This document shows, piece after piece, positions 35,101-45,037 of a stretch of 64,000 nucleotides of DNA. Source of the stretch: Clarkia xantiana subsp. parviflora (Eukaryota > Streptophyta > Magnoliopsida > Myrtales > Onagraceae). Position numbers and translations under genes: made by a program. A model generated the notes under the pieces. It ran no database searches. It saw nothing but the letters and a program-made list of their open reading frames with translations, and was not told where the DNA came from. Position 1 is the stretch's first letter; each line of letters opens with the position of its first letter. The DNA is taken from assembly GCA_036873135.1 (NCBI GenBank), contig JAPTYO010000017.1, positions 6,758,001 through 6,822,000 on the forward strand, read 5' to 3'.

Positions 35101-36168
35101 ATGAGGAGTAAGAGGCCGGTACGGGTGGGAGTAGTTAACTCTGGGACCGGACCTTCGATTGCAAAAAGATCGGTTTTTTATGGTGCGGGGAGGTGTCCTC
35201 TAATTGGAGGTAAGGGCGGTGGTGATGTTAGGGTACCATCTTCTTTCTATATTGATGCCCCCCAATCGAGGGTCCGGGAGCCATCTTTTCCTTCTTCTTT
35301 GTTTGGTAAGTCCTCGAATGTCTGAGTTTCCTTAGTGTATATTGGTGTTTACTCCATACCTTGTTGTAGGTAGACTTCGTCTTCCGCGTTTGAGTCGGAA
35401 GGAGTTGTCTCGTCCTCCTGTTGATGGAATTGTTGGGTCTGAATGGGCGCCTTATTATGGGCGTGGGGCTCGTTTTGACAACCAATCTTCTTTGCAAACT
35501 CCTGAGGTTGGAGTTCGTGTTCTGCAGTCTGCTATTCCTCCTGTTGATCGTGTGTCCCCTTCTAAAGGGTCGGAGGCTACTTATGAATTGGCTCGTGATG
35601 TGTTGGCTCGCTATGCTTCTGTAACTTTTCTTAGTCGTGTTATCCTTTAGGACATTTCTCTTTCGTGCGTTATCTGTCTCATCCGTTGTTTTTGTCGCAG
35701 GGTATTGCCGACCTTGTTAATTTGTCCACCCTTGTTATTGATCTTGCTGAGGAGAAAAAGGTGCACGAGGACACTTGTGTCTCCCTTAACTCCAAGCTTG
35801 TTAGTTGTTTAGAGCATAGTCGTATCACAGATTTGCAGTGCCAAGGTTTGGAGAGTCGTATTGCCTTTCTTAAAGAAGAGATTGAAACCTTGAGACAAAA
35901 GTCTTATCGCGATGAAGTACTTCGGGCTGCTGAGTTGGTGTCCCTTGAGGAGATGTTTCGTGTGGAGTCGAAAGGGTGTGCTATCGCTGAGTATAAGGCT
36001 TCTTCCTCTTATCAGGCTTCTATCGATGTTCGCTGCTCTGTGGCTAAGCGTATTTCTTTAAAGGCGATTCTTGAGCGTATGTACATGATTGCTCCTGACT
36101 TTCCTTTTTCTCAGCTTGGTGATTTGTCTGATTTCGCTGTTAGGCATATTGCGAAGATGAGGAAGTAG
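35101..36168 (+). CDS. Spliced antisense gene of the inner gypsy element (three coding exons, coiled-coil protein)
   Basis: The exons are 35101-35305, 35370-35638 and 35701-36168, joined by GT-AG introns of 64 and 62 bp. The donors are TTTGGTAAGT and the weaker CGTGTTATCC; the acceptors are TTGTTGTAG and TTTGTCGCAG. The phases match exactly and give 313 codons with no stop. Exon 1 is basic (MRSKRPVRVG, GGKGGGDVRV). Exon 2 has EWAPYYGRGARFDN and ATYELARDVLARYASVTFL. Exon 3 starts with a helix rich in heptads (LESRIAFLKEEIETLRQK), likely a coiled coil, and ends PFSQLGDLSDFAVRHIAKMR. It runs opposite to pol, between integrase and the 3' LTR, as in Retand and Grande relatives. The function is unknown. 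Its intact splicing and frame in an element with broken pol suggest it is recent or still selected. Confidence 0.72.
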
Positions 36169-36489
36169 TACACCTATCTCTTGTGGTGGTCTTGCGAGTT
36201 TGTGACTTGAGGTTCTTCTTGTGGTGTCTTCTTACTACTGCTTTTGTTTGTGGGTTGCGGTTGTCTTTAGAGTTTGAAACTCCGCCTTTCCTAGTTTTGC
36301 CACCTTTGTTTGATACACTTGTCTTTACTCATGGTATATATGGCAGGGTGATTATCTCTCTTCTCATGATAACTCCATATGCCTTAGTGTGTAGTTCTTT
36401 GGCTATGGACCCTTCCCTTGGTGTGTTTCCTTTACTTTTCCTTCTTTTGTGTTTTCCTTCATGCCATACCTGCTACCCTTTGAATGGTA

Positions 36490-37045
36490 TGTATGGTATT
36501 GCTAGACCAAAGATACGCTCTTGGTGGGCGTCGAATGTGTTCACGAGACAGGCTCCCGGAGGGCACTTAACGTTTCACAGGATAGGCTCCCGGAGGGCAC
36601 AGGTTAGACCAAAGATACGCTCCTGGTGGGCGTCGAAATCTGTTCACGAGACAGGCTCTCGGAGGGCACTTAACGTTTCACAGGATAGGCTCCCGGAGGG
36701 CACAGGTTAGACCAAAGATACGCTCCTGGTGGGCGTCGAAATCTGTTCACGAGACTGGCTCTCGGAGGGCATTTAACGTTTCACAGGATAGGCTCCCGGA
36801 GGGCACAAGTTAGACCAAAGATACGCTCCTGGTGGGCGTCGAAATCTGTTCACGAGACTGGCTCTCGGAGGGCACTTAACGTTTCACAGGATAGGCTCCC
36901 GGAGGGCACAAGTTAGACCAAAGATACGCTCCTGGTGGGCGTCGAAATCTGTTCACGAGACTGGCTCTCGGAGGGCACTTAACGTTTCACAAGATAGGCT
37001 CCCGGAGGGCACAAGTTAGACCAAAGATAAGCTCCTGGTGGGCGT
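36490..37045 (-). repeat. Tandem array of about 113-bp units in the inner gypsy element
   Basis: Each unit contains AGACCAAAGATACGCTCCTG, GTGGGCGTCGAAATCTG, TTCACGAGACTGGCTCTCGG and AGGGCACTTAACGTTTCACA. About five copies are nearly identical. The array lies between the antisense gene and integrase. Confidence 0.93.
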
Positions 37046-37680
37046 CGAAACTGGTAGTTTGAAATCTACCTCAAGATACGCTCTTGGGGGCGTCGAATCT
37101 GGTAGTGTTTTTTCTACCTCAAGATACGCTCTTGGGGGCGTCGAATCTGGTAGGTTGCAAATCTACCTCAAGATACGCTCCTGGGGGCGTCGAAATTCGT
37201 AGTTTTTGGAAACCACTCTCAAGATACGCTCTTGGTGCGTCGAAGGTCGTAGTATAGAAACTACTCTCAAGATACACTCTTGGGGGCGTCGAAGGTCGTA
37301 GTATGAACACTACTCTCAAGATACGCTCCTGGGGGCGTCGAAATTCGTAGTTTTTGGAAACCACTCTCAAAATACGCTCTTGGTGCGTCGAAGGTCGCAG
37401 TATTGAAACTACTCTCAAGATACGCTCTTGGGGGCGTCGAAGGTCGTAGTATGAACACTACTCTCAAGATACGCTCTTTGGGGCGTCGAAGGTCGTAGTA
37501 TGAACACTACTCTCAAGATACGCTCTTGGGGGCGTCGAGGGTCGTAGTATAAAAACTACTCTCAAGATACGCTCCTGGGGGCGTCGAATCTGTTCGCGGG
37601 ATAGGCTCCCGGAGGGGCACAGGGTTCGTAGTTTTTAGAACTACTCTCAAGATACGCTCTTGGGGGCGTCGAAATTTGTT
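37046..37680 (-). repeat. Tandem array of about 50-65-bp units in the inner gypsy element
   Basis: Units share CTCAAGATACGCTCTTGGGG, GCGTCGAA and GGTCGTAGTATGAACACTAC, with variable linkers. There are about 12 copies. The core GATACGCTCYTGG...GCGTCGAA is shared with the 113-bp array next to it, so both arrays derive from one short module. Many short minus-strand frames here are repeat artefacts. Confidence 0.93.
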
Positions 37681-37970
37681 GTTGACTTGAAGTCATATCT
37701 GTGTAAGGATAACTTCATGATTATATCACCACATTCATTGGAAAATACCTTTGAAGGAACTCCTACTCTCTTAAGAGCATTCATGTTTTTTGTACACATG
37801 GGGTGTCTTGGGGGGATCAAGACACCCTTTGGAGGAAATCAAGGATAGTGTAAAGTTGGAGTAACCTCTTGAGTTCCCCTTCTCAAAATTTGTTTTTGGA
37901 AAACTTAAACAATTATATATAATGACTTGAAATAACTTCAAGGATATGGTCTTTTGCTTGTGCTTTCTTC
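37681..37970 (-). mobile_element. Spacer between the repeat arrays and the integrase stop of the inner gypsy element
   Basis: Non-coding. A small inverted repeat, GGGTGTCTTGGGGGGATC and AAGACACCC, is at 37800-37828. Confidence 0.5.
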
Positions 37971-39836
37971 TTAGACGTAGTACTTCTTTAGGTGTTCCCC
38001 ACTGAAGGTGTTTGTGGAGATATACCCATCCGCATCCTCGAGGCGGTAAGCATTTGCGTATGGAACCGACGCTATCTTATATGGCCCTTCCCACTTTGGA
38101 GATAATTTTCTGACTTGGTCTAAATGTGAGAATTCGTTCTTCCTGAGCACTAGTTCTCCTATGTGGAATTGCCTTTCCTTGACTTGGCGGTAGTAATATC
38201 TTGCGGATACTAAGCGCATTCGAGCTTGTGCTTCTTCTGAATTCCACCTTTTATCCTCCACCAGGTCTAAGTCTAAAAGCCTTTCTTTGTTGTTCTCGTG
38301 TTCTTCGAAGTACGTGGTTCTTAGGGATGATACCGCCATTTCTGCTGGCGCCACCGCTTCGGTCTCGTATACTAGGCCAAATGGTGTTTCTCCTGTGGCT
38401 ATCTTTGGTGTTGTCCGCACTGCCCATAGAACATTTTCCAGCTCATCTACCCAACTTCCGTTGGTAGCATGGAGTCGTTTCTTTAGGCCATCTAGCACTA
38501 TTTTGTTTGCCGACTCTACTTGCCCGTTTGTCTGAGGGTGCTTTACTGATGCGAAACGGTGCTCTATATTCAGTCTTTCGCAATACCACTGCAGTTTCTT
38601 GCTCTTGAATTGTGGGCCATTGTCACTTATTATTGCTTTTGGCACCCCGTACCTCGAGACAATGTGAGATTGGATGAAATTGACGACTTGGTCGTCTGTT
38701 GTCTTTCCCATTGCCTTTGAGAAGTAGTCTATTGCTACTATTATGCAAGTCTTCTGGCCTTTTGTTCTTGGTAGGGGGCCTATCAGATCAATCCCCCACT
38801 GCGCGAATGGCCAGGCTCCCGAAATGGAGCTTAGCTTTGCCGCTGGGGCTGTTATATTTCTGGAGTACCTTTGGCAGTGATCGCATTTTTGTACCAAGTC
38901 TGCTACTTCTTTGCTCATTGATGGCCAATAGTATCCTAGGTTGTAGACCTTTCGGATTATTGATCATGCTCCTTCATGGCACCCCGCATCTCCTTCATGG
39001 AGTTCTGCAAGTACTCTCTCTGTTTCTGGGTATGTTATGCATTTGAGGAAGGGTGTGGAGTACCCTTTCTTGTAGAGTTCATTATCCATCACTGCGTAAT
39101 TCCTAGCCATCCTTTCAATCTTGACTACCTCTACCTTATCCTTTGGGAGTTTTCCTTCCATGATGTATTGACGCATTGGGGTCATCAAGGCCTCTGCTTC
39201 ATCTATTACTAGAACTTCCATTTGTTCTATCACTGATTGTATCCTTTGCTCTACAAAGTGAACTTCTTTGCCTGCTTCTACCCCTAGGGCTAGTTTACTT
39301 AAGGCGTCTGCCTCTTGGTTTTGTTCTCTTGGGACTGACTCAATGTCGAAGCTTTGAAAGCTCTTTATTAGGTCCCTGGCTTGCTGCAAGTACTTCTGCA
39401 TGTTTTCGAACTTTGCAGTGTAGATTCCTTTCACTTGATTGACAACTAGTTGAGAATCGCACTTAACTCTTAGATGCTTTGCCCCTACTCCTTTGGCTAT
39501 TCTCAGGCCTGTTATCAGTGCTTCGTATTCAGCCTCGTTGTTCGTTGCCTTAAAGGTGAGTGCCATGGCATAGCGCAGAGGTGTATCGCTATTTGGTGGG
39601 TATAGTAGGAGGCCTGCACCTGAACCTCCTCCGTTGGATGACCCATCGGTATGCATCTCCCATAATTCTTCTGGTTGTTTCTCCTGACTACTACTTACCT
39701 CGCTTGTAGTTTTGACTTCTCCCAAGTCTTCGTCTGGATTAATTCCGGTGAATTCGGCAATAAAATCTGCTAGAGCCTGCCCCTTTATGGCTGTTCTTGG
39801 GGCAAAATGAATACGAAACTAACTTAGCTCAATTGC
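37971..39836 (-). pseudogene. Second RNase H and integrase of the inner gypsy element
   Basis: The minus-strand frame resumes near 39836 with TKWAIELS, a TAG stop, then FRIHFAPRTAIKGQALADFI. The RNase H part (39660-39290) has MHTDGSSNGGGSGAG, NNEAEYEALI, KCDSQLVVNQ and NQEADALSKLA, so all four acidic positions are kept. The integrase zinc finger (LHEGDAGCHE, CDHCQRY) is split by a TGA near 38963. The catalytic core has WGIDLIGPLP, ISDNGPQF and NGQVESANK (D, D, E present), but five residues are missing after IDYFSK compared with the outer element. The frame ends at 37971 with a TFSGEHLKKY tail, as in the outer copy. It is non-functional as it stands. Confidence 0.9.
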
Positions 39837-41743
39837 CCATTTGGTCAGTAGTTGATCTCATACTTTGCCAATGTTTTGCTTACGAAGTATACCGGCAATT
39901 GTGCAGCGTTTTCTTCTTTAATTAGCACTGAGCTTACTGCCACGTTGCTCACGGAGATGTAGAGGTAGAGGGGCTCCCCTGGTGTAGGCTTTGCTAGGGG
40001 TGATAGTGTCTTTAGATGTTGTTTGAGTTACTGGAAGGCTTCCTCACATCTTGGTGTCCATTCGAATTTCTTGTTTGCCCTTAGTACCTCAGAGAAGGGT
40101 AATGCCTTGTCTCCTATTTTGGATAGGAATCTGTTAAGAGCTGCCAACCTCCCGTTTAGTCGTTGAACTTCTTTGTGCTTCGTAGGTGACTGCATTTCTT
40201 CAATTGGCTGTAGTTTTTCGGGGTTTACCTCTATGCCTCGCTGGCTTACCATGAAGCCTAAAAATTTCCCTGATTGTACCCCAAATGCACATTTTTTCGG
40301 GTTTAGGCGGACTTGGTATTGCCTCATCCTCTCAAACGTTGAGCGAAGGTTCTCCACATGGTCTTTCTTCTCTTTGGATTTGACGATCATGTCGTCCACA
40401 TATGCTTCCATTGTCTTTCCTATCATGTCCCCGAATATTTTGTTGACCATTCTTTGGTATGTCGCTCCAGCATTTATGAGTCCGAAAGGCATAACCGTGT
40501 AATGGTATATCTCGCTATCAGCGTAGAATGCTGTGTGAGGGGCGTCCTCAGGGGCCATTTTTATCTGGTTATATCCTGAGTATGCATCCATGAAGCTCAT
40601 TAGTTGGTGACCTGATGTTGCATCCACTAGCTGATCTATTCTTGGTAGCGGATATGAGTCCTTAGGGCATGCTTTGTTTAGGTCGCGATAATCGATGCAC
40701 ATTCTCCAACTTCCCCCCGCCTTCTTTACCAGTACTGGGTTTGCCACCCATGTTTGGAATCTAATCTCCTTGATGAAATTTGCCTTCAATAACTTTTCTA
40801 CTTCTTCCTGGATAGCTATCTTTTTGCTTCCTCCCATTGGCCTTACTTTTTGTGTTATTGGTCGCGTTGCCGCGTCTATATTGAGCTTGTGTGAGATTAC
40901 TTCTTCTGATATTCCTGGCATATCGCTTGGTGACCAGGCGAACAGATCCTTGTATTCCCTTAGTAAAGCTACTAAGTGGTTTTCCTCTTCCTGAGATAAG
41001 GCGGTCCCGATTTTTGCCTTCCTATCGGGTTCTTCTATGAGTATTTCTTTTAATTCCTCCATGGGGGCTGGTCTTCCGTGATCTTCTCTTGGTTCCTCGT
41101 CTATTAGTAGGACCTCTCTTGTTTTCTTCTTCTTGCTCAGTGCGATCCTTGCACATTTCCTTGCTACCTTCTGGTTACCCTTTACTTCCCCTATTCCTTG
41201 GCTTGTGGGGAATTTCATTTTCTGATGTAGTGTTGATGGTACCATACCCCACTTGTTGATTGTAGTGGTACCCAGGACTTCATTGTATTCCTCCATTTCT
41301 TCTGTGATGAAGAAGGGGACATCGATCTTTAGCTGCCTCTGGCCTATGCCCAATGTCACAGGTAGTGTGACTGCCCCTAGTGGGTATGTTGGCTCTCCTG
41401 AAAATCCCATCAAGGGGGAGTGAACCTGTTTTATGCTACTTGGCCTTACTCCCAGTATGTTGAATACTTTCTTGCTAATGATGTTGGGTGAGCTTCCACT
41501 GTCTACCAGGATTCTTCCAATGTCCATATCAGTGATCTTCATTGTTATGACTAGGGCATCCTTGTTGTCTGGTAACACATGATCCATGTCTCTTCTTGAA
41601 AATTGTATTACATCTTCTCTCTTTCCTTCTGCTTGTTCTTCCTTTGGTTTATGGTCCTCTAACTGTGCCATATACTCTTCTCTAGCATTCGCTGACTCTC
41701 CTCCAGCTCCATAACCTCCATGAATGACATATACGCTTGCCAT
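39837..41743 (-). pseudogene. Protease and reverse transcriptase of the inner gypsy element (no gag)
   Basis: The frame 41743-40028 begins MASVYVIHGGYGAGGE, equivalent to the last part of the outer element's Gag just before protease. It has an aspartic protease site ILVDSGSSPNII, then YNEVLGTTTINKW. Reverse transcriptase has VANPVLVKKAGGSWRMCIDY, LMSFMDAYSGYNQIKM, MPFGLINAGATYQRMVNKIF and YVDDMIVKS. A TAA follows EEAFQ at 40028. Beyond it the degenerate RNase H region (LYLYISVSNVAVSSVL) is cut short by a deletion near 39837 that removes roughly 40 residues. Protease and the reverse transcriptase catalytic boxes are intact, but the polyprotein is not. Confidence 0.92.
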
Positions 41744-41767
41744 CTGGCTGGTGATAATTAGGCTTTC

Positions 41768-41794
41768 TATTCGAAACCCACGGACGGCGCCAAG
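41768..41794 (-). promoter_or_regulatory. Primer binding site of the inner gypsy element
   Basis: On the minus strand TTGGCGCCGTCCGTGGGT directly follows the LTR end at 41795. Only about 50 bp separate it from the first codon of the pol frame at 41743. Confidence 0.85.
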
Positions 41795-42574
41795 TGTTAG
41801 GTTCCGAGTCTAGGGTCAACGGGCGGTCGACTCAAGTCTCGTTCCTCACTGGAGATGTTGCGGATTCGCTGCTCTCGGGTTGCGCTGTCCTAGCTTGTGT
41901 CCTTCCGTCCTTAGCTTCTCTTCTCCTCTCGCCCTGCAAGAGGGGCAATACCAGGCACAGAGGGGGGGTGGTGCCTGATGAACCCTCTCCGATGCCTAAG
42001 TCAGTACGGTTTTAGAGAGATAAAGCTAGAGAGATGTCAGAGCAAAATTATGCAACTTGCCAAGATGATCAAATGAATAGTGGAAGAGTTGTATTTATAG
42101 GCAACGGTGTCATTAAGGTGGCTTAATGACATCGTTAACCTTTAAACACAATTAATTATCCTTTAAACATGTAATTAAGACCTTAGGGTACGGAGAAGGT
42201 TGGCGGAAATAAACCGAGTATGGGAGTCCAAGAATGGTGTCGGGGCCCTTGGGGGGAAGGAAAATCCGACCCCCAAGGGTAGGGGTTGGGTGAGGCCACC
42301 CAACCCCTCCTAGGGGAGATAGGGTTGGCCCACCCGATCTCCCCTAGGGGAGATCGGGTTTGCTGACCCGATCTCCCCTAGGGGAGGTCGGGTGTGGCCA
42401 CCCGACCTCACCTAGGTGAGTCTAACTTGGCCGGACGAGCGCTTCGGCCTCGTCCGGACCGTTGGTGTTTTCGCGAAGTGTTCGGGTTGAAGTTTCGATT
42501 TACAATCATTAACGGGGTAATCAAAATGAGACGAATCGGGGGTCAACGGGTTCAAATTGGGCGTATATCCATCA
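41795..42574 (-). repeat. 5' LTR of the inner gypsy element
   Basis: Direct repeat of 33156-33935 at a constant offset of 8639, with about 10 substitutions and no indels by hand alignment. It carries the same nested CTAGG palindromes at about 42300-42420. Confidence 0.95.
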
Positions 42575-42579
42575 TTGGT

Positions 42580-44515
42580 GAAATGGGCAGTCGAGTTTAG
42601 TGAGTTTCGCATACACTTTGCTCCGAGAACGGCTATTAAGGGCCAGGCGTTGGCGGATTTCATAGCAGAGTCTACAGCCCCCGATCTGGAAGAAGCGGGC
42701 CATGTAGAGGGGGCAACCGGGGAGATCCCGATAGCAGAACAACCAGAGACGGCAGAGCAATCAGAACAGCCAAATGAGGAAAATACTTGGGAAATGTACA
42801 CGGATGGCTCTTCGAGTTCAGATGGGTCAGGAGCAGGGTTCGTGTTGATACCACCAGGCGGGGGTGAGCCTCTTCGATATGCTTTGGCCTTAACGTTCAG
42901 AGCCACGAACAACGAAGCTGAGTACGAGGCTCTTATCACAAGCCTGAAAATTGCGAGAGGTACGGGAGTTGCTCACTTAAAGGTGAAATGTGACGCGGGC
43001 CTGATTGTGAATCAAGTCCAAGGACGATATGAGGCGAAGAGCCCGATGATGAGAAAGTACCTTCGCGAGGTGCAAGTCTTGAAGGAGAGCTTCAAAAGTT
43101 TCAACATCGAGGCGATCCCGAGGGAGGAAAACGTGGAAGCATATGCCTTGAGTAAATTTGCCTTGGGGGCACCCCTAGAGGAAAATCGGAAGGTGCACTT
43201 TCTGGAGAGGGTGATCTTGTCGACCACTGACCCGTCGGAGGTGTGTGCTATTGAAGCAGGATCAGAGGAGGAACCCACTTGGATGACCCCGATAGTCGCG
43301 TATCTGACTACGGGGGCAATCCCTGATGATGGAGTACTAGCTGACAGGATACGTCGGATCGCGGTTAATTACGTGATGCTGGACAATCAGCTGTACAAAA
43401 AGGGGTGGTTCTCGACTCCTTACTTGAAATGTGTGGCGGAGCCCGACACAAGTCGAATCTTGAGGGAAGTGCACGAAGGGGTCGCGGCTTGTCATGAAAG
43501 GGCCCGATCCATTACGAGGAAGGTGTTGAATCTGGGCTATTATTGGCCTACGATGAGCAAGGAGGTGACGGTGTTAGTCCGATCCTGTGACACGTGCCAG
43601 AGGTACGCCCCGAATATCGGGGCTCCGGCTGCTAATCTGACGTCTATCAAGAGTGCTTGGCCCTTCGCGCAGTGGGGTATCGACTTGGTGGGACCTCTCC
43701 CGCAGGCACAAGGTCAGTGTAAATATCTGCTTGTGGGTATTGATTACTTTTCGAAATGGATAGAAGCTAAGGCGTTGGCCAAGACGACGGGGAACCAGAT
43801 CGTCAAGTTTCTTCAGACTCATATTGTATCCAGATACGGGATTCCTAAGGTGGTGATCAGCGATAATGGTCCACCGTTTAACGGGGCTCAAGTGAAGGAG
43901 TATCTGGAGGAGTTGAACATCGAGCATCGGACAGCCTCACTCCATCATGCTCAGACTAATGGCCAGGTGGAGTCAGCCAACAAAATCGTGATGGATGGCC
44001 TGAAGAAGAGGGTTTATGCCTTGAAGGGCAAATGGTTGAACGAGCTGGAAAACGTGCTTTGGGCTGTTAGAACGACACCCAAACGATCAACTGGGGAGAC
44101 TCCGTTTGGCCTCGTTTATGGCACGGAGGCTGTTGCTCCTATGGAGGTAGCTGTGGCGTCCCATCGGATGAGATATTATGAGCCTTTGACGAACGATGAA
44201 ATGAGACGTCTGGACTTGGACTTGCTCGAGGAGAAGAGGCGGGAAGCCGATGAAGTCCAGGCTCGAATGCGCTTGGCGACGGCCAGATATTACAACCGGC
44301 GAGTTAAGTCCCGACAATTCTTCGTCGGAGAACTAGTTTGGCGTCGGAATGAGTTTACCCTTTTGGATCGGATCAACAAGATGTCACCAAAATGGGAAGG
44401 ACCTTACAAGGTCGTGGGGATGCCAGCTCTGAATGCATACAAGTTGGAAGACCTCGATGGCAGAGTATTGAAGCATTCTTTCAGTGGCGAACACTTGAAG
44501 AAATGTCATACTTGA
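42580..44515 (+). pseudogene. Second RNase H and integrase of the outer gypsy element
   Basis: This frame continues the outer reverse transcriptase after the inner insertion (VKWAVEFSEF, then IKGQALADFIAEST). The RNase H part has MYTDGSSSSDGSGAG, NNEAEYEALI and KCDAGLIVNQ, but the fourth acidic residue is replaced: NVEAYALSKF, where the inner element has NQEADALSKL. Integrase is complete: a His/Cys finger (VHEGVAACHERAR, CDTCQRY), then WGIDLVGPLP, ISDNGPPFNG and NGQVESANK as the D, D, E triad. The C-terminal part has SPKWEGPYKVVG and FSGEHLKKC. There is no chromodomain. The 645-residue stretch has no stop, so decay here is limited to the insertion and the RNase H change. Confidence 0.93.
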
Positions 44516-44937
44516 TAAAAGTCGCCTTAGGTGGTGCCCGATAAAAGTCGCCTTAAGTGGTGCCCGATGTAAAATCGCCTTAAGTGGTGTAAGTTAATTA
44601 TCGTTTGATTCGATGTAAGCAGATTTTGTGCCATCAATAAATAAAGGAGGTTATTTCTGATCAGATTATTCTTAGATTTATTCTAAGTGTTGCAAAGTCG
44701 TCTTAAGTGATGCACGAGATTAAGTCGTCTTAAGTGATGCACGAGATTAAGTCGTCTTAATTGATGCACGAGATTAAGTCGTCTTAAGTGATGCACGAGT
44801 AAGTCGTCTTAAGTGATGCACAAGATTAAGTCGCCTTGAGTGGTGCACGGAACTAAATCGTCTTAAGTGATGTGTGAAAATGTCTTAAGTGTCGAGGTTT
44901 CGCCTTAAGTAAGTATAGTTAAGTCGCTTGGAAGAAG
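44516..44937 (+). repeat. Tandem array of about 27-bp units after the outer integrase
   Basis: Units of the type AAGTCGTCTTAAGTGATGCA plus CGAGATT recur about eight times at 44696-44850. Diverged versions (AAAGTCGCCTTAAGTGGTGC) extend over 44516-44600 and 44825-44937. It is non-coding and occupies the same position relative to integrase as the arrays in the inner element. Confidence 0.85.
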
Positions 44938-45037
44938 TGCAATGGAAGATCGGAGAGATAGTCTAATATTAATGAGGGCTCAAAGGCCCGAGGATTACAA
45001 AATGAGGAAAAATACAAGGACTCTAAAGATAAAGTGT

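Larger units (their letters stand above)
33156..42574 (-). mobile_element. Inner Tat-type Ty3/gypsy retrotransposon lacking gag
   Basis: The LTRs are 33156-33935 and 41795-42574, 780 bp each, differing at about 10 positions (1.3%) by hand count. The target duplication is TTGGT at 33151-33155 and 42575-42579. It is inserted in the opposite orientation into the outer element between reverse transcriptase and the second RNase H. Removing it and one TTGGT restores an uninterrupted frame there. Internally, pol follows only about 50 bp after the primer site, so gag is missing. A 4-kb region between integrase and the 3' LTR holds tandem repeats and a spliced antisense gene. Confidence 0.95.

Noticed and set aside
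36490..37680. Regular short repeats that could be read as a CRISPR array
   Set aside because: The units differ in length, the spacers repeat as well, and the array sits inside a plant retrotransposon. It is an ordinary tandem array.
42412..42939. 175-codon minus-strand frame over the end of the inner LTR and the outer RNase H
   Set aside because: It crosses the insertion junction and is the shadow of the plus-strand RNase H frame.
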